Translations under genes and position numbers: made by a program
In this document: one piece after another, positions 1 to 9,600 of the stretch
How the letters are laid out: each line of letters starts with the position of its first letter
How positions within the stretch are numbered: position 1 is the first letter of the stretch
The notes under the pieces: generated by a model
Told to the model about the DNA's origin: nothing
What the model saw: the letters and a program-made list of their open reading frames with translations, nothing else
Databases searched by the model: none
DNA from: Isoptericola dokdonensis DS-3
GTDB lineage: Bacteria; Actinomycetota; Actinomycetes; Actinomycetales; Cellulomonadaceae
Direction: 5' to 3'
Length of the DNA stretch: 64,000 nucleotides
Assembly: GCF_001636295.1 (NCBI RefSeq)
Contig: NZ_CP014209.1
Location: 992,001 to 1,056,000, forward strand

Positions 1-77
1 CCCTGACGGTGGCCGCACGGCTGCTGCGCCAGGCCGGTGCGGCCGGCGTGCACCCGTTCGTGCTCGGCGTGCGCTGA
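1..77 (+). CDS. C-terminal end of a RecQ-like helicase/phosphoribosyltransferase-type protein (partial)
   Basis: Only the last 24 codons are present, read from base 3 and ending at TGA 75-77. The tail TVAARLLRQAGAAGVHPFVL resembles the end of actinobacterial RecQ helicases, which carry a ComF/phosphoribosyltransferase-like domain closing with a VAAxLLRxAGAxxVxPxVL pattern. It could equally be the end of a stand-alone phosphoribosyltransferase. The gene starts outside the window and converges on the SNF2 helicase gene 10 bases further on. The identification rests on one short motif. Confidence 0.5.
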   Translation, partial: LTVAARLLRQAGAAGVHPFVLGVR

Positions 78-87
78 GGCGGGAAGC

Positions 88-3000
88 TCAGCCGTCGAGG
101 AGTCCCCGGACGTCCTCGGCGGCGAGCGCACCCGCGAAGGTCCCGGCGTCGTCGTCGACCACCGCGTCGAACAGCGCGGCCTTGCGCGCGGCGAGCGCCA
201 TGACCTTCTCCTCGATGGTGTCCGCCGCGACCAGACGGGTGACCACGACGTGGCGGGTCTGGCCGATGCGGTGGGTGCGGTCGACGGCCTGGGCCTCGGC
301 CTGCGGGTTCCACCACGGGTCGAGCAGGTAGACGTAGTCGGCCTCGGTGAGGTTGAGCCCGAACCCGCCCGCCTTGAGGCTGATGAGGAACACCGGGGCG
401 TCACCCGCCTTGAACCCGGCGATGACGTCGGCGCGGTTCCGCGTCGACCCGTCGAGGTAGGCGTACCCGAGCCCGGCGGCGTCGAGACGATCGGCGACGC
501 GCCGCAGGAACGACGTGAACTGGCTGAACACCAGCACCCGGTGCCCCTCGGCCGCGATCTCGGGGAGCTGCTCGGTGAGCAGGTCGAGCTTCGCCGAGCC
601 GGTCCGGGCGTAGGCGTCGTCGACGAGCGACGCGTCGAGCGCGAGGCGCCGCAGCGTCGTCAGGGACCGGAAGATCGCGACCCGGTTGGCCTCGAAGTCC
701 TCCAGCAGCCCGAGCAGCCGCTGCCGCTCGCGCTGGAGGTGCGTGTCGTAGATCTTGCGGTGGTCCGCGGTGAGCGGGACCCGCAGCACCTGCTCGGTGC
801 GCTCCGGCAGCTCCGGGGCGACCTGCTCCTTGGTGCGGCGGAGCATGAGGGGGCGGATGCGTCGCTTGAGCCGTCCGAGGGCACGGTTGCCCGCCGCGAC
901 GACGGCCGGGTCGTCGTCGGACGCCGCCGCGGCCACGGGGCGCACGGTCTCGAGCCGGAACCTCGCGAGCGACGGGTACAGGCCGGGCGCGACGACGGCG
1001 AGGATCGCCCAAAGCTCGGTGAGGTCGTTCTCCAGCGGCGTGCCGGTGACGGCGAGCTTGAACGGCGCGTCCGTGGCGCGGGCCACCCGGTTCGCGCGGG
1101 TGCGGGGGTTCTTCGCGAACTGCGCCTCGTCGAGCAGCAGGCCGGACCAGGCCAGCTGGGTGTACGCCGGGTCGAGACGGTGCACGGCGTAGGAGGTGAC
1201 GACGACGTCGGCCCCGGCGGCGAGGTCGGCGAGCGAGGTCTTCCGCTTGGCGGAGGTGGTCCCCGCCGCGACGACCTTCAGCCCTGGCGTGAACCGGGCC
1301 GCCTCCAGCACCCAGTTCGCCACGACCGACGCCGGGGCGACCACGAGGAACGGCGGGGCGTCGGGCTGCTCGGCGCGGGCGTGCGCGAGGAACGTCAACG
1401 CCTCGAGCGTCTTGCCGAGGCCCATGTCGTCGGCGAGGATCCCGCCGAGGTCGTGCCGCCACAGGAACGTCAGCCACTCGAACGCCTGCCGCTGGTAGGG
1501 GCGCAGGTCGGCGTGCAGGCCGGCGGGCAGCGGCGTCGGGACCGCCTCCTCGGTGCCCGCGGCGAACGCCTGCAGGCCGGCCAGCGTGCGCCGCCAGCGG
1601 TCGTCGACGTCGACGGCGTCCGCGACGTCCTCGACGGCCCGCCACAGGTCGGCGTCGTAGCGGCTCATGCGCAGCTCGCCCGGGCGGTCGGCCAGGTCGG
1701 CGGAGTCGGCGATGAGGTCCCGCAGGCGGTTCAGCACCGGCTGGTCGAGGCGCAGCCAGGACCCGTCGACCAGCAGCAGCCGCTTCTTCCCCGTCGCCAG
1801 CGCGGTGAACAGCCGCGCGAAGGGGATGTCCTTGCCCGCGACGGTCACCGAGATCCCCAGGTCCAGCCAGTCGGACCCGCCGGACGGCGCACCGTCGACG
1901 ACGACGCGCGGCTCGCCGTCGAGGTGCAGGTAGTCCGGGACGTCGCTCGTCTCCAGGCGGACGTCCGGGACGGCGGCGAGGGCGGGCAGCGCGTCGTGGG
2001 CGAGGTCGAGGGCGTCGAGCCCGCGCCACTGCTGCCGGTCGGTGTCGAAGTCGGCGAACCCCGGCACGGCGCGGACGGCCGCGACGGCCTTGTCGCGGAT
2101 CTCCGTCTCGACGTCGCCGTCCCGGGTCAGGTCGTGGGCTCCCCCGCCGACCGGCACCACCCGTACCCCGTCGGCGCGGGGGTACTCCCACGCCCAGGTG
2201 AGCTCGGCCTCCTGCGGCGACGCGTACCGGGCGGTGGCGACCAGCACCGGGCGGGGCGGCGCGGGCAGGTCGACGCTGCCGTCCGTCACGACCCGCGCCA
2301 GGCGACGCAGGGCCGGCAGGTGCTCGGCGTACAGCTCGCCGACGTCGTCGGCGGGGACGTCGAGCGGACCGGCGGCGAGCAGCTCGGCGACGCCGTCGGC
2401 GGTCCGCCGGGCCGCCGGGCCGAGGTGCAGGACCGTCCGGCCGTCACCACCGTCGACGGCGTAGAACCCCGTGTCTCCCACGCACCCGAGCGGAGAGCCG
2501 GCCTCGGCGTCGAGCCCGTCGAAGCCGACCCGCGGGGTCAGACGCACGCCGGCGTCGTGGGCACCGACCTCCCAGCGGACGGCCGCGGCCCGGGCGAGCC
2601 GGACCTCGTCGCGCACGCCGTGGCCCACCAGCGGGACGCCCAGGTCGGCGGCCTCGGCGAGCAGCGGCCACACCGCCCGCCCGCCGCGCGCCAGGGGCCG
2701 CCACGCCTCCCGGGACGAGGTCTGCCCCCCGCCGAGCACGGCGCCGAGGTCCGCGAACCAGCGGCGCACCTCGGGCAGCGGCGTCGCCCGCGTGTCGGCG
2801 AACGCGTACAGGCCGCGGGCGAGGGCGTCCCACGACACCTCGGGCGCGACCTTCCATCCGTCGCGGGCCGGTGCGACCGGCCGCACGGACAGGCCCGGGG
2901 CGGTGTCGCCGAACGCGCCGTCGAGCCGGAACCGCAGCGCCACCGGCAGCACGCCGCCCTCGGCGGCGCCGCCCGGGACGCCGGCACGGGACAGGGCCGC

Positions 3001-3357
3001 CAGGTGACCGCGCCAGCCGTCCTCGCCGTCGTCGCCGTCCGGGCCGCTCACGCCGCGCGAGGCGACCTCCAGCAGGACGGCCCCGACGTGCTTGCAGTCG
3101 ATCCCCACCGGGCACGTGCAGGCGGAGTCCTCGAAGGCGTACCGGCCGCCGTCGACGGTGAACCAGACGCGGCAGGTGTACGGCCGGTCCGTGCTGCCCT
3201 CGACGGTCCCCCGCAGCACGAGCTCGTCGGCGTCCCAGCGCCACGACCGCACCAGTCCGGCACGCTGGTAGCCCTGCGCCCGGCGGAACGTCGTCGCGCC
3301 GACGATGCCGCCGACCACCAGCGGGTCGAGGCGGGGCGGGGCGGGCATGGGGTCCAT
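88..3357 (-). CDS. SWIM zinc-finger SNF2-family helicase
   Basis: A two-part ATP-dependent DNA translocase. The N-terminal region has a SWIM zinc finger near residue 80 (CTCPVGIDCKH, CxCx5CxH). It is followed by a long linker and a full SNF2 motor: Walker A DDMGLGKT near residue 646, LLLDEAQ near 740, and the C-terminal helicase motifs DPWWNPQAEAQAVDR and HRIGQ near 1020. Such SWIM-SNF2 proteins are widespread in actinobacteria and are thought to act in DNA repair or chromatin access; no substrate is known. I chose the ATG at 3357 (MDPMPAPPRLDPL). An in-frame GTG at 3408 exists, but a possible -10 element (CAGAAT, 3412-3417) lies directly before it, so that start would precede the transcript. 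ATG 3348 is a further alternative. Confidence 0.88.
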   Translation of the reverse strand: MDPMPAPPRLDPLVVGGIVGATTFRRAQGYQRAGLVRSWRWDADELVLRGTVEGSTDRPYTCRVWFTVDGGRYAFEDSACTCPVGIDCKHVGAVLLEVASRGVSGPDGDDGEDGWRGHLAALSRAGVPGGAAEGGVLPVALRFRLDGAFGDTAPGLSVRPVAPARDGWKVAPEVSWDALARGLYAFADTRATPLPEVRRWFADLGAVLGGGQTSSREAWRPLARGGRAVWPLLAEAADLGVPLVGHGVRDEVRLARAAAVRWEVGAHDAGVRLTPRVGFDGLDAEAGSPLGCVGDTGFYAVDGGDGRTVLHLGPAARRTADGVAELLAAGPLDVPADDVGELYAEHLPALRRLARVVTDGSVDLPAPPRPVLVATARYASPQEAELTWAWEYPRADGVRVVPVGGGAHDLTRDGDVETEIRDKAVAAVRAVPGFADFDTDRQQWRGLDALDLAHDALPALAAVPDVRLETSDVPDYLHLDGEPRVVVDGAPSGGSDWLDLGISVTVAGKDIPFARLFTALATGKKRLLLVDGSWLRLDQPVLNRLRDLIADSADLADRPGELRMSRYDADLWRAVEDVADAVDVDDRWRRTLAGLQAFAAGTEEAVPTPLPAGLHADLRPYQRQAFEWLTFLWRHDLGGILADDMGLGKTLEALTFLAHARAEQPDAPPFLVVAPASVVANWVLEAARFTPGLKVVAAGTTSAKRKTSLADLAAGADVVVTSYAVHRLDPAYTQLAWSGLLLDEAQFAKNPRTRANRVARATDAPFKLAVTGTPLENDLTELWAILAVVAPGLYPSLARFRLETVRPVAAAASDDDPAVVAAGNRALGRLKRRIRPLMLRRTKEQVAPELPERTEQVLRVPLTADHRKIYDTHLQRERQRLLGLLEDFEANRVAIFRSLTTLRRLALDASLVDDAYARTGSAKLDLLTEQLPEIAAEGHRVLVFSQFTSFLRRVADRLDAAGLGYAYLDGSTRNRADVIAGFKAGDAPVFLISLKAGGFGLNLTEADYVYLLDPWWNPQAEAQAVDRTHRIGQTRHVVVTRLVAADTIEEKVMALAARKAALFDAVVDDDAGTFAGALAAEDVRGLLDG

Positions 3358-3409
3358 GCTCCCACGGACCACCGACGCGACGTCGGGTGCCCGACGATCG
3401 CTTGGCACA

Positions 3410-3991
3410 CTATTCTGCGCGGAGCCACTCCTCGCGCAGGACGCCGTGGACGACCGCGTCGTGGCGCACGCCGTCGACGACGCGCGCCCGCCGGAACCTC
3501 GCCTCCTCGACGAACCCCAGCGCGCCGGCCACCGCCGTCATCGCGTGGTTCCCCGACCAGGTCGCCAGGTCGAGGCGCACCCAGTCCGTCCGGGCGAACA
3601 GCAGGTCCGTCCAGGCCGCCAGCGCGGCCCGCCCGATCCCCCGTCCGCGCACCGCCGGGTCGTACAGCACGATCCCCGCCCGGGCCCACTGCGTCGCCTC
3701 GGACTCCCAGTACCAGCTCACGGTGCCCAGCAGGAGGTCGGTCACCGGGTCGGCGACGACCGCCCGGTGCGGCGGCAGCCCCTGGCCGTCGTCCGCCGCC
3801 TGCGTGGCGACCCGTGCCGCGAACGCCTCCGCCTCGACGTCCGTGGGGCGCGGGAAGTAGGGCCCGTCCCAGCGGTGCCAGTCGTGGTGCGGCCGCAACC
3901 ACTCACGCAGCACGGGCCCGTCCGCGGGCAGGCCGGTGCGCAGCACGCACCGACCCGCGTCGAGCGGGAGCCGCACGTCAGAAGCGGCCAC
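3410..3991 (-). CDS. GNAT-family N-acetyltransferase
   Basis: A 193-residue acyltransferase of the RimJ/RimL-like GNAT type, transferring an acetyl group from acetyl-CoA to an unknown amine. The acetyl-CoA loop ([11 protein letters not shown], pattern RxxGxG/A) lies around residue 124. The later segment [13 protein letters not shown] matches the conserved N-x-x-(A/M)xxxxxxxGF motif. The GTG start lies inside the end of hisD (14-base overlap) with GAGG just upstream, so it is probably translationally coupled to hisD. An in-frame GTG at 3976 is an alternative start. A role in histidine synthesis is not implied. Confidence 0.82.
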   Translation of the reverse strand: MAASDVRLPLDAGRCVLRTGLPADGPVLREWLRPHHDWHRWDGPYFPRPTDVEAEAFAARVATQAADDGQGLPPHRAVVADPVTDLLLGTVSWYWESEATQWARAGIVLYDPAVRGRGIGRAALAAWTDLLFARTDWVRLDLATWSGNHAMTAVAGALGFVEEARFRRARVVDGVRHDAVVHGVLREEWLRAE

Positions 3992-5300
3992 GGACCGCCT
4001 CGCCGTGCGCGGGCAGGTCCTCGTCGTCCGCGACGGCGACGATGCGGTCGGCCAGCTCGGCGAGCGCGTCCCGGCTGTACTCGATCACCTGCACCGACCT
4101 GAGGAAGGCGTGCACCCCGAGGCCGCTCGCGAAACGAGCCGTGCCGCCGGTGGGCAGGACGTGGTTCGACCCGGCCATGTAGTCCCCCAACGACACCGGC
4201 GAGTACGGCCCGACGAAGATCGCCCCGGCCGACGTCACGCGTTCGGCGAGCGCCGCCGCGTCGGCCGTCTGGATCTCCAGGTGCTCGGCGCCGTAGGCGT
4301 CCACGACCGCGAGGCCCTGGTCGAGGTCGTCGACGAGCACGACCGCGGACTGCGACCCGCCGAGCGCCGTGGTGACGCGCGCCGCGTGCTTCGTGGCGGA
4401 CGCCATGTCGACCAGGCGCGCCTCGACGGACCCGGCCAGCTCGACCGACGGGGTCACCAGCACGGACCCGGCCAGCGGGTCGTGCTCGGCCTGGCTGATG
4501 AGGTCGAGGGCCACGTGGTCGGCGTCCGCCGTGTCGTCGGCGAGCACCGCGATCTCCGTCGGCCCGGCCTCCGCGTCGATCCCGACGACGCCCCGCACGA
4601 GGCGCTTGGCCGCCGCGACGTAGACGTTGCCCGGGCCGGTGATGACGTCGACCGGCTCGCACAGCACGTCGCCGTCGGCCGGCTCGCTGCCCGCCGCGCC
4701 GTACGCGAACATCGCGACCGCCTGGGCGCCACCGACCGCGTAGACCTCGTCGACACCGAGCAGGGCGCAGGCCGCGAGGATCGTCGGGTGCGGCAGCCCG
4801 GCCGAGTCCCGCTGCGGCGGGGACGCGACGGCGAGCGCCGGCACGCCGGCCTCCTGGGCCGCGACGACGTTCATGATCACCGACGACGGGTACACGGCCA
4901 GGCCGCCCGGCGCGTAGAGGCCGACCCGCTGCACGGGGATCCACCGCTGGCGGACCTCCGCGCCGTCCGCGAGCACGGTCGTGTGCTCCGTGGGCCGCTG
5001 CGCGGCGTGCACCGTCCGCACGCGCGCGATCGCCTCCTCCAGACCCGCCCGGACCGTCGGGTCGAGGGTCGCCAGCGCGTCGGTGAGCGCGGCCGCCGGG
5101 ACCCGCACGTGCTCCGGGCGCACGCCGTCGAACCGCTCGGCCAGGTCGCGCAGGGCGGCGGCGCCGCGGGCACGGACGTCGGCGAGGATCGGGGCGACGA
5201 CGCCCGTCGCCTCCTCGACGCCCAGCTCCGGACGCGGCAGCACCCCGAGCAGGTCGGCACGGGACAGGGACTGACCCCGAAGGTCGATGCGCTGGATCAC
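3978..5300 (-). CDS. hisD: Histidinol dehydrogenase
   Basis: Catalyses the last two steps of histidine synthesis, the NAD-dependent oxidation of L-histidinol through the aldehyde to L-histidine, in the cytoplasm. The 440-residue length is normal for the family. The catalytic Glu-His pair lies in AEHLEIQT (about residue 337) and the zinc/substrate signature [10 protein letters not shown] is clear, as is [11 protein letters not shown] near the C-terminus. The other his genes are not in this window; by family custom hisD would head a his operon, but here an acetyltransferase follows it. GTG at 5300 is preceded by TAGACT and six bases with no Shine-Dalgarno sequence, suggesting a leaderless mRNA. 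Confidence 0.96.
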   Translation of the reverse strand: MIQRIDLRGQSLSRADLLGVLPRPELGVEEATGVVAPILADVRARGAAALRDLAERFDGVRPEHVRVPAAALTDALATLDPTVRAGLEEAIARVRTVHAAQRPTEHTTVLADGAEVRQRWIPVQRVGLYAPGGLAVYPSSVIMNVVAAQEAGVPALAVASPPQRDSAGLPHPTILAACALLGVDEVYAVGGAQAVAMFAYGAAGSEPADGDVLCEPVDVITGPGNVYVAAAKRLVRGVVGIDAEAGPTEIAVLADDTADADHVALDLISQAEHDPLAGSVLVTPSVELAGSVEARLVDMASATKHAARVTTALGGSQSAVVLVDDLDQGLAVVDAYGAEHLEIQTADAAALAERVTSAGAIFVGPYSPVSLGDYMAGSNHVLPTGGTARFASGLGVHAFLRSVQVIEYSRDALAELADRIVAVADDEDLPAHGEAVRGRF

Positions 5301-5306
5301 CCGTCC

Positions 5307-5312
5307 AGTCTA
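5307..5312 (-). promoter_or_regulatory. -10 element of hisD (leaderless)
   Basis: TAGACT on the minus strand lies six bases before the GTG of hisD. At that spacing transcription would begin at or next to the start codon. No convincing -35 is visible. Confidence 0.55.
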
Positions 5313-5345
5313 GGTCGGCGGTCGCGCCCCGGGTCCGGCGTCCCG

Positions 5346-5351
5346 GACAAT
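5346..5351 (+). promoter_or_regulatory. -10-like element of the S4-domain gene
   Basis: GACAAT lies exactly six bases before ATG 5358 and keeps the A and final T that matter most in actinobacterial -10 hexamers. It would give a leaderless transcript divergent from hisD. Confidence 0.4.
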
Positions 5352-5357
5352 GAACGC

Positions 5358-5585
5358 ATGGACACCCCGATCGAGGTCGAGATCCGCGACGACGTCATCC
5401 GGCTCGGCCAGTTCCTCAAGCTCGCCGGCCTCGCCGAGTCGGGCACGCACGCCCGGGACCTCGTGGCCGACGGCGACGTGCGCGTCGACGGCGAGGTCGA
5501 GACGCGGCGCGGACGTCAGCTGCAGCGCGGCGCCCGCGTGACCGTCGCGACCCCCGAGGGCGACGAGACCGCGGTCGTGGCCTGA
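5358..5585 (+). CDS. S4-domain RNA-binding protein (YbcJ/RqcP-like)
   Basis: A 75-residue protein that is almost entirely one S4 RNA-binding domain. IRLGQFLKLAGLAESG is followed by the AxxLVADGDVRVDGE hairpin shared by YbcJ, RqcP and ribosomal protein S4. Proteins of this size bind structured RNA, often rRNA or the ribosome. A role in ribosome rescue, like RqcP/Hsp15, is possible but not shown here. The only sensible start is ATG 5358; a nearby ATG at 5350 is out of frame. It is transcribed divergently from hisD and stands alone. Confidence 0.82.
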   Translation: MDTPIEVEIRDDVIRLGQFLKLAGLAESGTHARDLVADGDVRVDGEVETRRGRQLQRGARVTVATPEGDETAVVA

Positions 5586-5623
5586 CCCGTCGGGGCGCGC
5601 CGAGCCCGTCGGCGCCGTGCCTG

Positions 5624-6031
5624 TCAGGAGCGCATGTACGCCGACGACATCGTGCGGTCGACCGTGACCCGCAGCACGACGCGCCGCGGGTCGTGCTCGA
5701 GCGGCCGGTAGCGCTTGGCGTACCGGCGCACGGCGTCGGCGACCTCGTCGGCGTCCTCGACGACCTCGATCGTCCCCTCGAGGGTGAGCCACCGGCCGCC
5801 GTCGACCTGGCACACCGCCACCCGGGGCGGCTCGCCGTCGGGGCCGCGTCGCCGGGCGTTCGCCGCCTTGACCGACGTGCGGCGCGTCGTGATCCGCAGC
5901 ACCCCCTGCTCGGCGTCCCACGTGTAGGCCACCGGCACGACGTGCGCCGTACCGTCGGCACGGTGGGTGGTCAGGGTGGCCAGGTGCCGCTCGGTGACGA
6001 ACACGAGCTGCTCGGGGTTGAGGCGCATCAC
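5624..6031 (-). CDS. PPOX-class flavin/F420-dependent oxidoreductase
   Basis: A 135-residue split-barrel protein of the pyridoxamine 5'-phosphate oxidase-like superfamily. The N-terminus (LATLTTHRADGTAHVVPV) and the later VCQVDGGRWLTLEGTIEV are typical of the small actinobacterial PPOX proteins that bind F420 or FMN and reduce small molecules. The substrate cannot be predicted. GTG 6031 is followed at once by ATG 6028. TAGGCT seven bases upstream of the GTG, with no ribosome-binding site, favours a leaderless start at 6031. Confidence 0.85.
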   Translation of the reverse strand: MMRLNPEQLVFVTERHLATLTTHRADGTAHVVPVAYTWDAEQGVLRITTRRTSVKAANARRRGPDGEPPRVAVCQVDGGRWLTLEGTIEVVEDADEVADAVRRYAKRYRPLEHDPRRVVLRVTVDRTMSSAYMRS

Positions 6032-6038
6032 GAGGGCG

Positions 6039-6044
6039 AGCCTA
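6039..6044 (-). promoter_or_regulatory. -10 element of the PPOX gene (leaderless)
   Basis: TAGGCT on the minus strand sits seven bases upstream of GTG 6031. Confidence 0.5.
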
Positions 6045-6097
6045 CGCGGCGGCGCGGACCGACCGGCCCGTCGAGAGCTTGCGTGGGGCCGGTGGTG

Positions 6098-6634
6098 TCA
6101 GAACCCGAAGGACCGGTACGGCGTCACGACGCCGTCGTGCAGGTCGCGCAGGACGACCGCCTCGTGCGGGACGACGGGGGCGGGCAGCCGCACCAGCGGG
6201 AACCAGCGCAGGTCGTCCGCCTTGTCGGCCTCCTGGAGCGCGGGGGTGCCGGTCCAGCGGGTGGCGGCGAAGAAGAAGTCGACGCGCTGCTCCAGGGCCG
6301 GGCCGTGCGGGATCCCGCGGTGCTGCACGGTCAGCGGCACGACGTCGGCGGGGTCGACGACGACGCCGAGCTCCTCGCGCGCCTCGCGCACCACGGCCGC
6401 GAGCGCCGACTCCCCCGCCTCCACGTGCCCGGCGGCGCCAGCGGCCCAGTGCCCGCCCATGTACACGTCGGGGGCGCGGAGCTGGAGCAGCACCTGCCCC
6501 TCGCGCCGCAGGAACAGGTAGGCGGCGGGGATCACGCGGAACTGGTCGGCGGCGCTGCCGTCGTCCCAGGACGCCCGGCCCGGCCCTCCGGTCGCCGGCG
6601 CCCCGGCCGCGGCGGCATCCTCGGCGCGGGTCAC
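6098..6634 (-). CDS. NUDIX hydrolase
   Basis: A 178-residue pyrophosphohydrolase. The complete Nudix box is present (GHVEAGES followed by REAREELGV, the GX5EX7REUXEEXGU pattern), so the metal-binding glutamates are intact. The surrounding fold (FRVIPAAYLFLRREGQVLL) suggests a nucleotide-diphosphate-type substrate, possibly an oxidised nucleotide, though the family is too broad to say. The GTG start overlaps the dnaE stop by four bases (GTGA), so it is probably translationally coupled to dnaE. A nucleotide-pool cleaning role next to the replicative polymerase is attractive but inferred. Confidence 0.87.
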   Translation of the reverse strand: MTRAEDAAAAGAPATGGPGRASWDDGSAADQFRVIPAAYLFLRREGQVLLQLRAPDVYMGGHWAAGAAGHVEAGESALAAVVREAREELGVVVDPADVVPLTVQHRGIPHGPALEQRVDFFFAATRWTGTPALQEADKADDLRWFPLVRLPAPVVPHEAVVLRDLHDGVVTPYRSFGF

Positions 6635-9600
6635 GACAGGCACGCCGGGCCGAGGAGCGCCTTGAGGTCGCCGAACAGCGCGGGGCTCTTCTCGACCCGC
6701 AGCGTGTCGGCGGCGCGGACCACGGTCCGCTTGCCGGGCTCGGCGACGTGCACGTGCACCTCCGCGGGCCCGGGGTGGGAGACGAGCACCTCGCGCAGCC
6801 GCACCATGACGGGCTCGACGCAGCGCGTGTGCGGCACGGTGACGAGCACGGGCGCGTCGGCGACGGCGGAGGTGTCGGGCAACGTCACCTCCTGCGCCTG
6901 GAGCTGCATCTGGTCGTCGCGGCGCCGCACGCGACCCTTGAGGGTGACGACCTGGTCCTCGGCCAGCACGGTCGAGTACGCGAGGTAGGTCTCGCCGAAG
7001 AACATCACCTCGACGGCGCCCTCGAGGTCCTCGATGGTCACGGCCGCCCACGGGTTGCCGTTCTTGCTCATGCGGCGCTGCACCGAGGTGAGCAGACCGG
7101 CGACGGTCACCATGGAGCCGTCGGCGCGGGTCTCGTCGGCGTTGAGAGCGGCGATCGAGGTGTCCGCGGCGCGCGCGAGCACGTGCTCCAGGCCGGACAG
7201 CGGATGGTCGGACACGTAGAGGCCGAGCATCTCCCGCTCGAACGCGAGCCGCTGCTTCTTGTCCCAGTCCGGCAGGTCCGGCACCTCGACGGAGAACGTC
7301 ACGGCGTCGTCCGCGGCGCCGCCGAAGTCCGCGAAGAGGTCGAACTGCCCCTCGGCCTCCTTGCGCTTGACCGAGATGACGGCGTCCACGGCCTGCTCGT
7401 GCACCACGAGCAGGGCGCGGCGCGGGTGCCCGAGCGAGTCGAAGGCGCCCGCCTTGATGAGCGACTCGATGGTCCGCTTGTTGCAGACGACGGCCGGGAC
7501 CTTGTCGAGGAAGTCGGTGAACGACGTGAAGGCGCCCTTCTCCTCCCGGGCCGCGATGATCGCGTCGACGACGTTCGCGCCGACGTTGCGGATCGCCGTC
7601 AGGCCGAAGCGGATGTCCCGGCCGACGGCCGTGAACTTCGCCGCGGAGTCGTTGACGTCCGGCGGCAGCACCGTGATCTTCATCCGACGGCACTCGCCCA
7701 GGTAGAGCGCCATCTTGTCCTTGTCGTCCCGCACCGACTGCAGCAGACCTGCCATGTACTCGGTGGGGAACAGCGCCTTGAGGTACGCCGTCCAGTACGC
7801 GACCAGGCCGTAGCCGGCGGAGTGCGCCTTGTTGAAGGCGTACCCGGCGAACGGGACGAGCACGTCCCACACGGCCTTGATCGCGGCGTCGGAGTAGCCG
7901 CGCTCCTTGCAGCCCGCCTCGAAGTTCACGAACTCCTTGGCCAGCACCTCGGGCTTCTTCTTGCCCATCGCGCGGCGCAGCAGGTCGGCCTGGCCGAGCG
8001 TGTACCCGGCGAGGATCTGCGCGGCGCGCTGCACCTGCTCCTGGTAGACGATGAGGCCGTACGTCTCGTCGAGGACCTCCGCGAGCGGCTCGGCCAGCTC
8101 GCGGTGGATGGGCTCGATCTTCTGCAGCCCGTTCTTGCGCAGGGCGTAGTTGACGTGCGAGTTCATGCCCATCGGGCCCGGGCGGTACAGCGCGATGACG
8201 GCGGAGAGGTCGTCGAACTTGTCCGGGCGCATCTGGCGCAGCAGGGAGCGCATGGGGCCGCCGTCGAGCTGGAACACGCCCAGGGTCTCGCCGCGGGCCA
8301 GCAGGCCGTACGTCGCCGGGTCGTCGAGCGGCACGGTCTCGATCTCGACCGGGTCCTTGCCGTTCATGACGATGTTCTCGAGCGCGTCGTCGAGGATCGT
8401 CAGGTTCCGCAGGCCCAGGAAGTCCATCTTGATCAGGCCGAGGCCCTCGGACGTGGGGTAGTCGAACTGCGTGATGACGGCGCCGTCCTGCGGGCGGCGC
8501 ATGATGGGGATGACGTCGATGAGCGGCGCGCTCGACATGATGACGCCCGCCGCGTGCACGCCCCACTGGCGCTTGAGGCCCTCGATGCCGCGCGCCGTCT
8601 CCACGACCCGCTGCGCCTCCGGGTCGGTGTCGTGCACCTGGCGGAACTCCGCCGCCTCCGCGTAGCGCGGGTGCTTCGGGTCGAAGATCCCCGACAGCGG
8701 GATGTCCTTGCCCATCACCGCCGGCGGCATCGCCTTGGTGAGCTTCTCCCCCATCGCGAACGGGAAGCCGAGGACCCGCGAGGCGTCCTTGAGGGCCTGC
8801 TTCGCCTTGATGGAGCCGTAGGTGACGATCATCGCGACGCGGTCGTCGCCGTACTTCTCGGTGACGTAGCGGATGACCTCGGCGCGCCGACGCTCGTCGA
8901 AGTCGACGTCGACGTCGGGCATCGACACGCGCTCCGGGTTGAGGAACCGCTCGAAGATGAGCCCGTGCTCCAGCGGGTCGAGCTCGGTGATGCCCATGAC
9001 GTAGGAGACCATCGACCCGGCGGCGGACCCACGGCCCGGCCCCACGCGGATGCCCTGCTCCTTGGCCCAGTTGATGAAGTCGGCGACCACGAGGAAGTAC
9101 CCCGGGAAGCCCATCTGGATGATGACCTCGGTCTCGTAGCTCGCCTGCTTGCGCACGTCGTCCGGCACGCCGGCCGGGTACCGCACGTGCAGGCCCTTCT
9201 CGACCTCCTTGACGAACCAGGAGATCTCGTCCTCACCGGCGGGGACGGGGAAGTTCGGCATGTAGTTCGCGCCGGTGTCGAAGGACACCTCGGACTTCTC
9301 GGCGACGAGGAGCGTGTTGTCGCAGGCCTCCGGCAGCTCGCCGAAGATGCGGCGCATCTCCGCGCCCGAGCGCACGTAGAACGAGTTCCCGCTGAACGCG
9401 AACCGGCTGCCGCCCTGGTCGTACGTCGGCTCGTCGAGGGTGGATCCGGAGTTCACCGCCAGCAGCACCTCGTGCGCGTGGGAGTCCTCCTGCTTGGTGT
9501 AGTGCAGGTCGTTCGTCGCGAGCAGCGGCGCACCGATGTGCTCGGCGAGCCGCAGCAGGTCCTTGGTGACCCGGCGCTCGATCTCGATGTCGTGGTCCAT

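Noticed and set aside
3358..3408. An upstream GTG start at 3408 for the SNF2 gene
   Set aside because: A plausible -10 (CAGAAT) lies only three bases before it, so transcription would start at or past this codon. The extension has no conserved residues.
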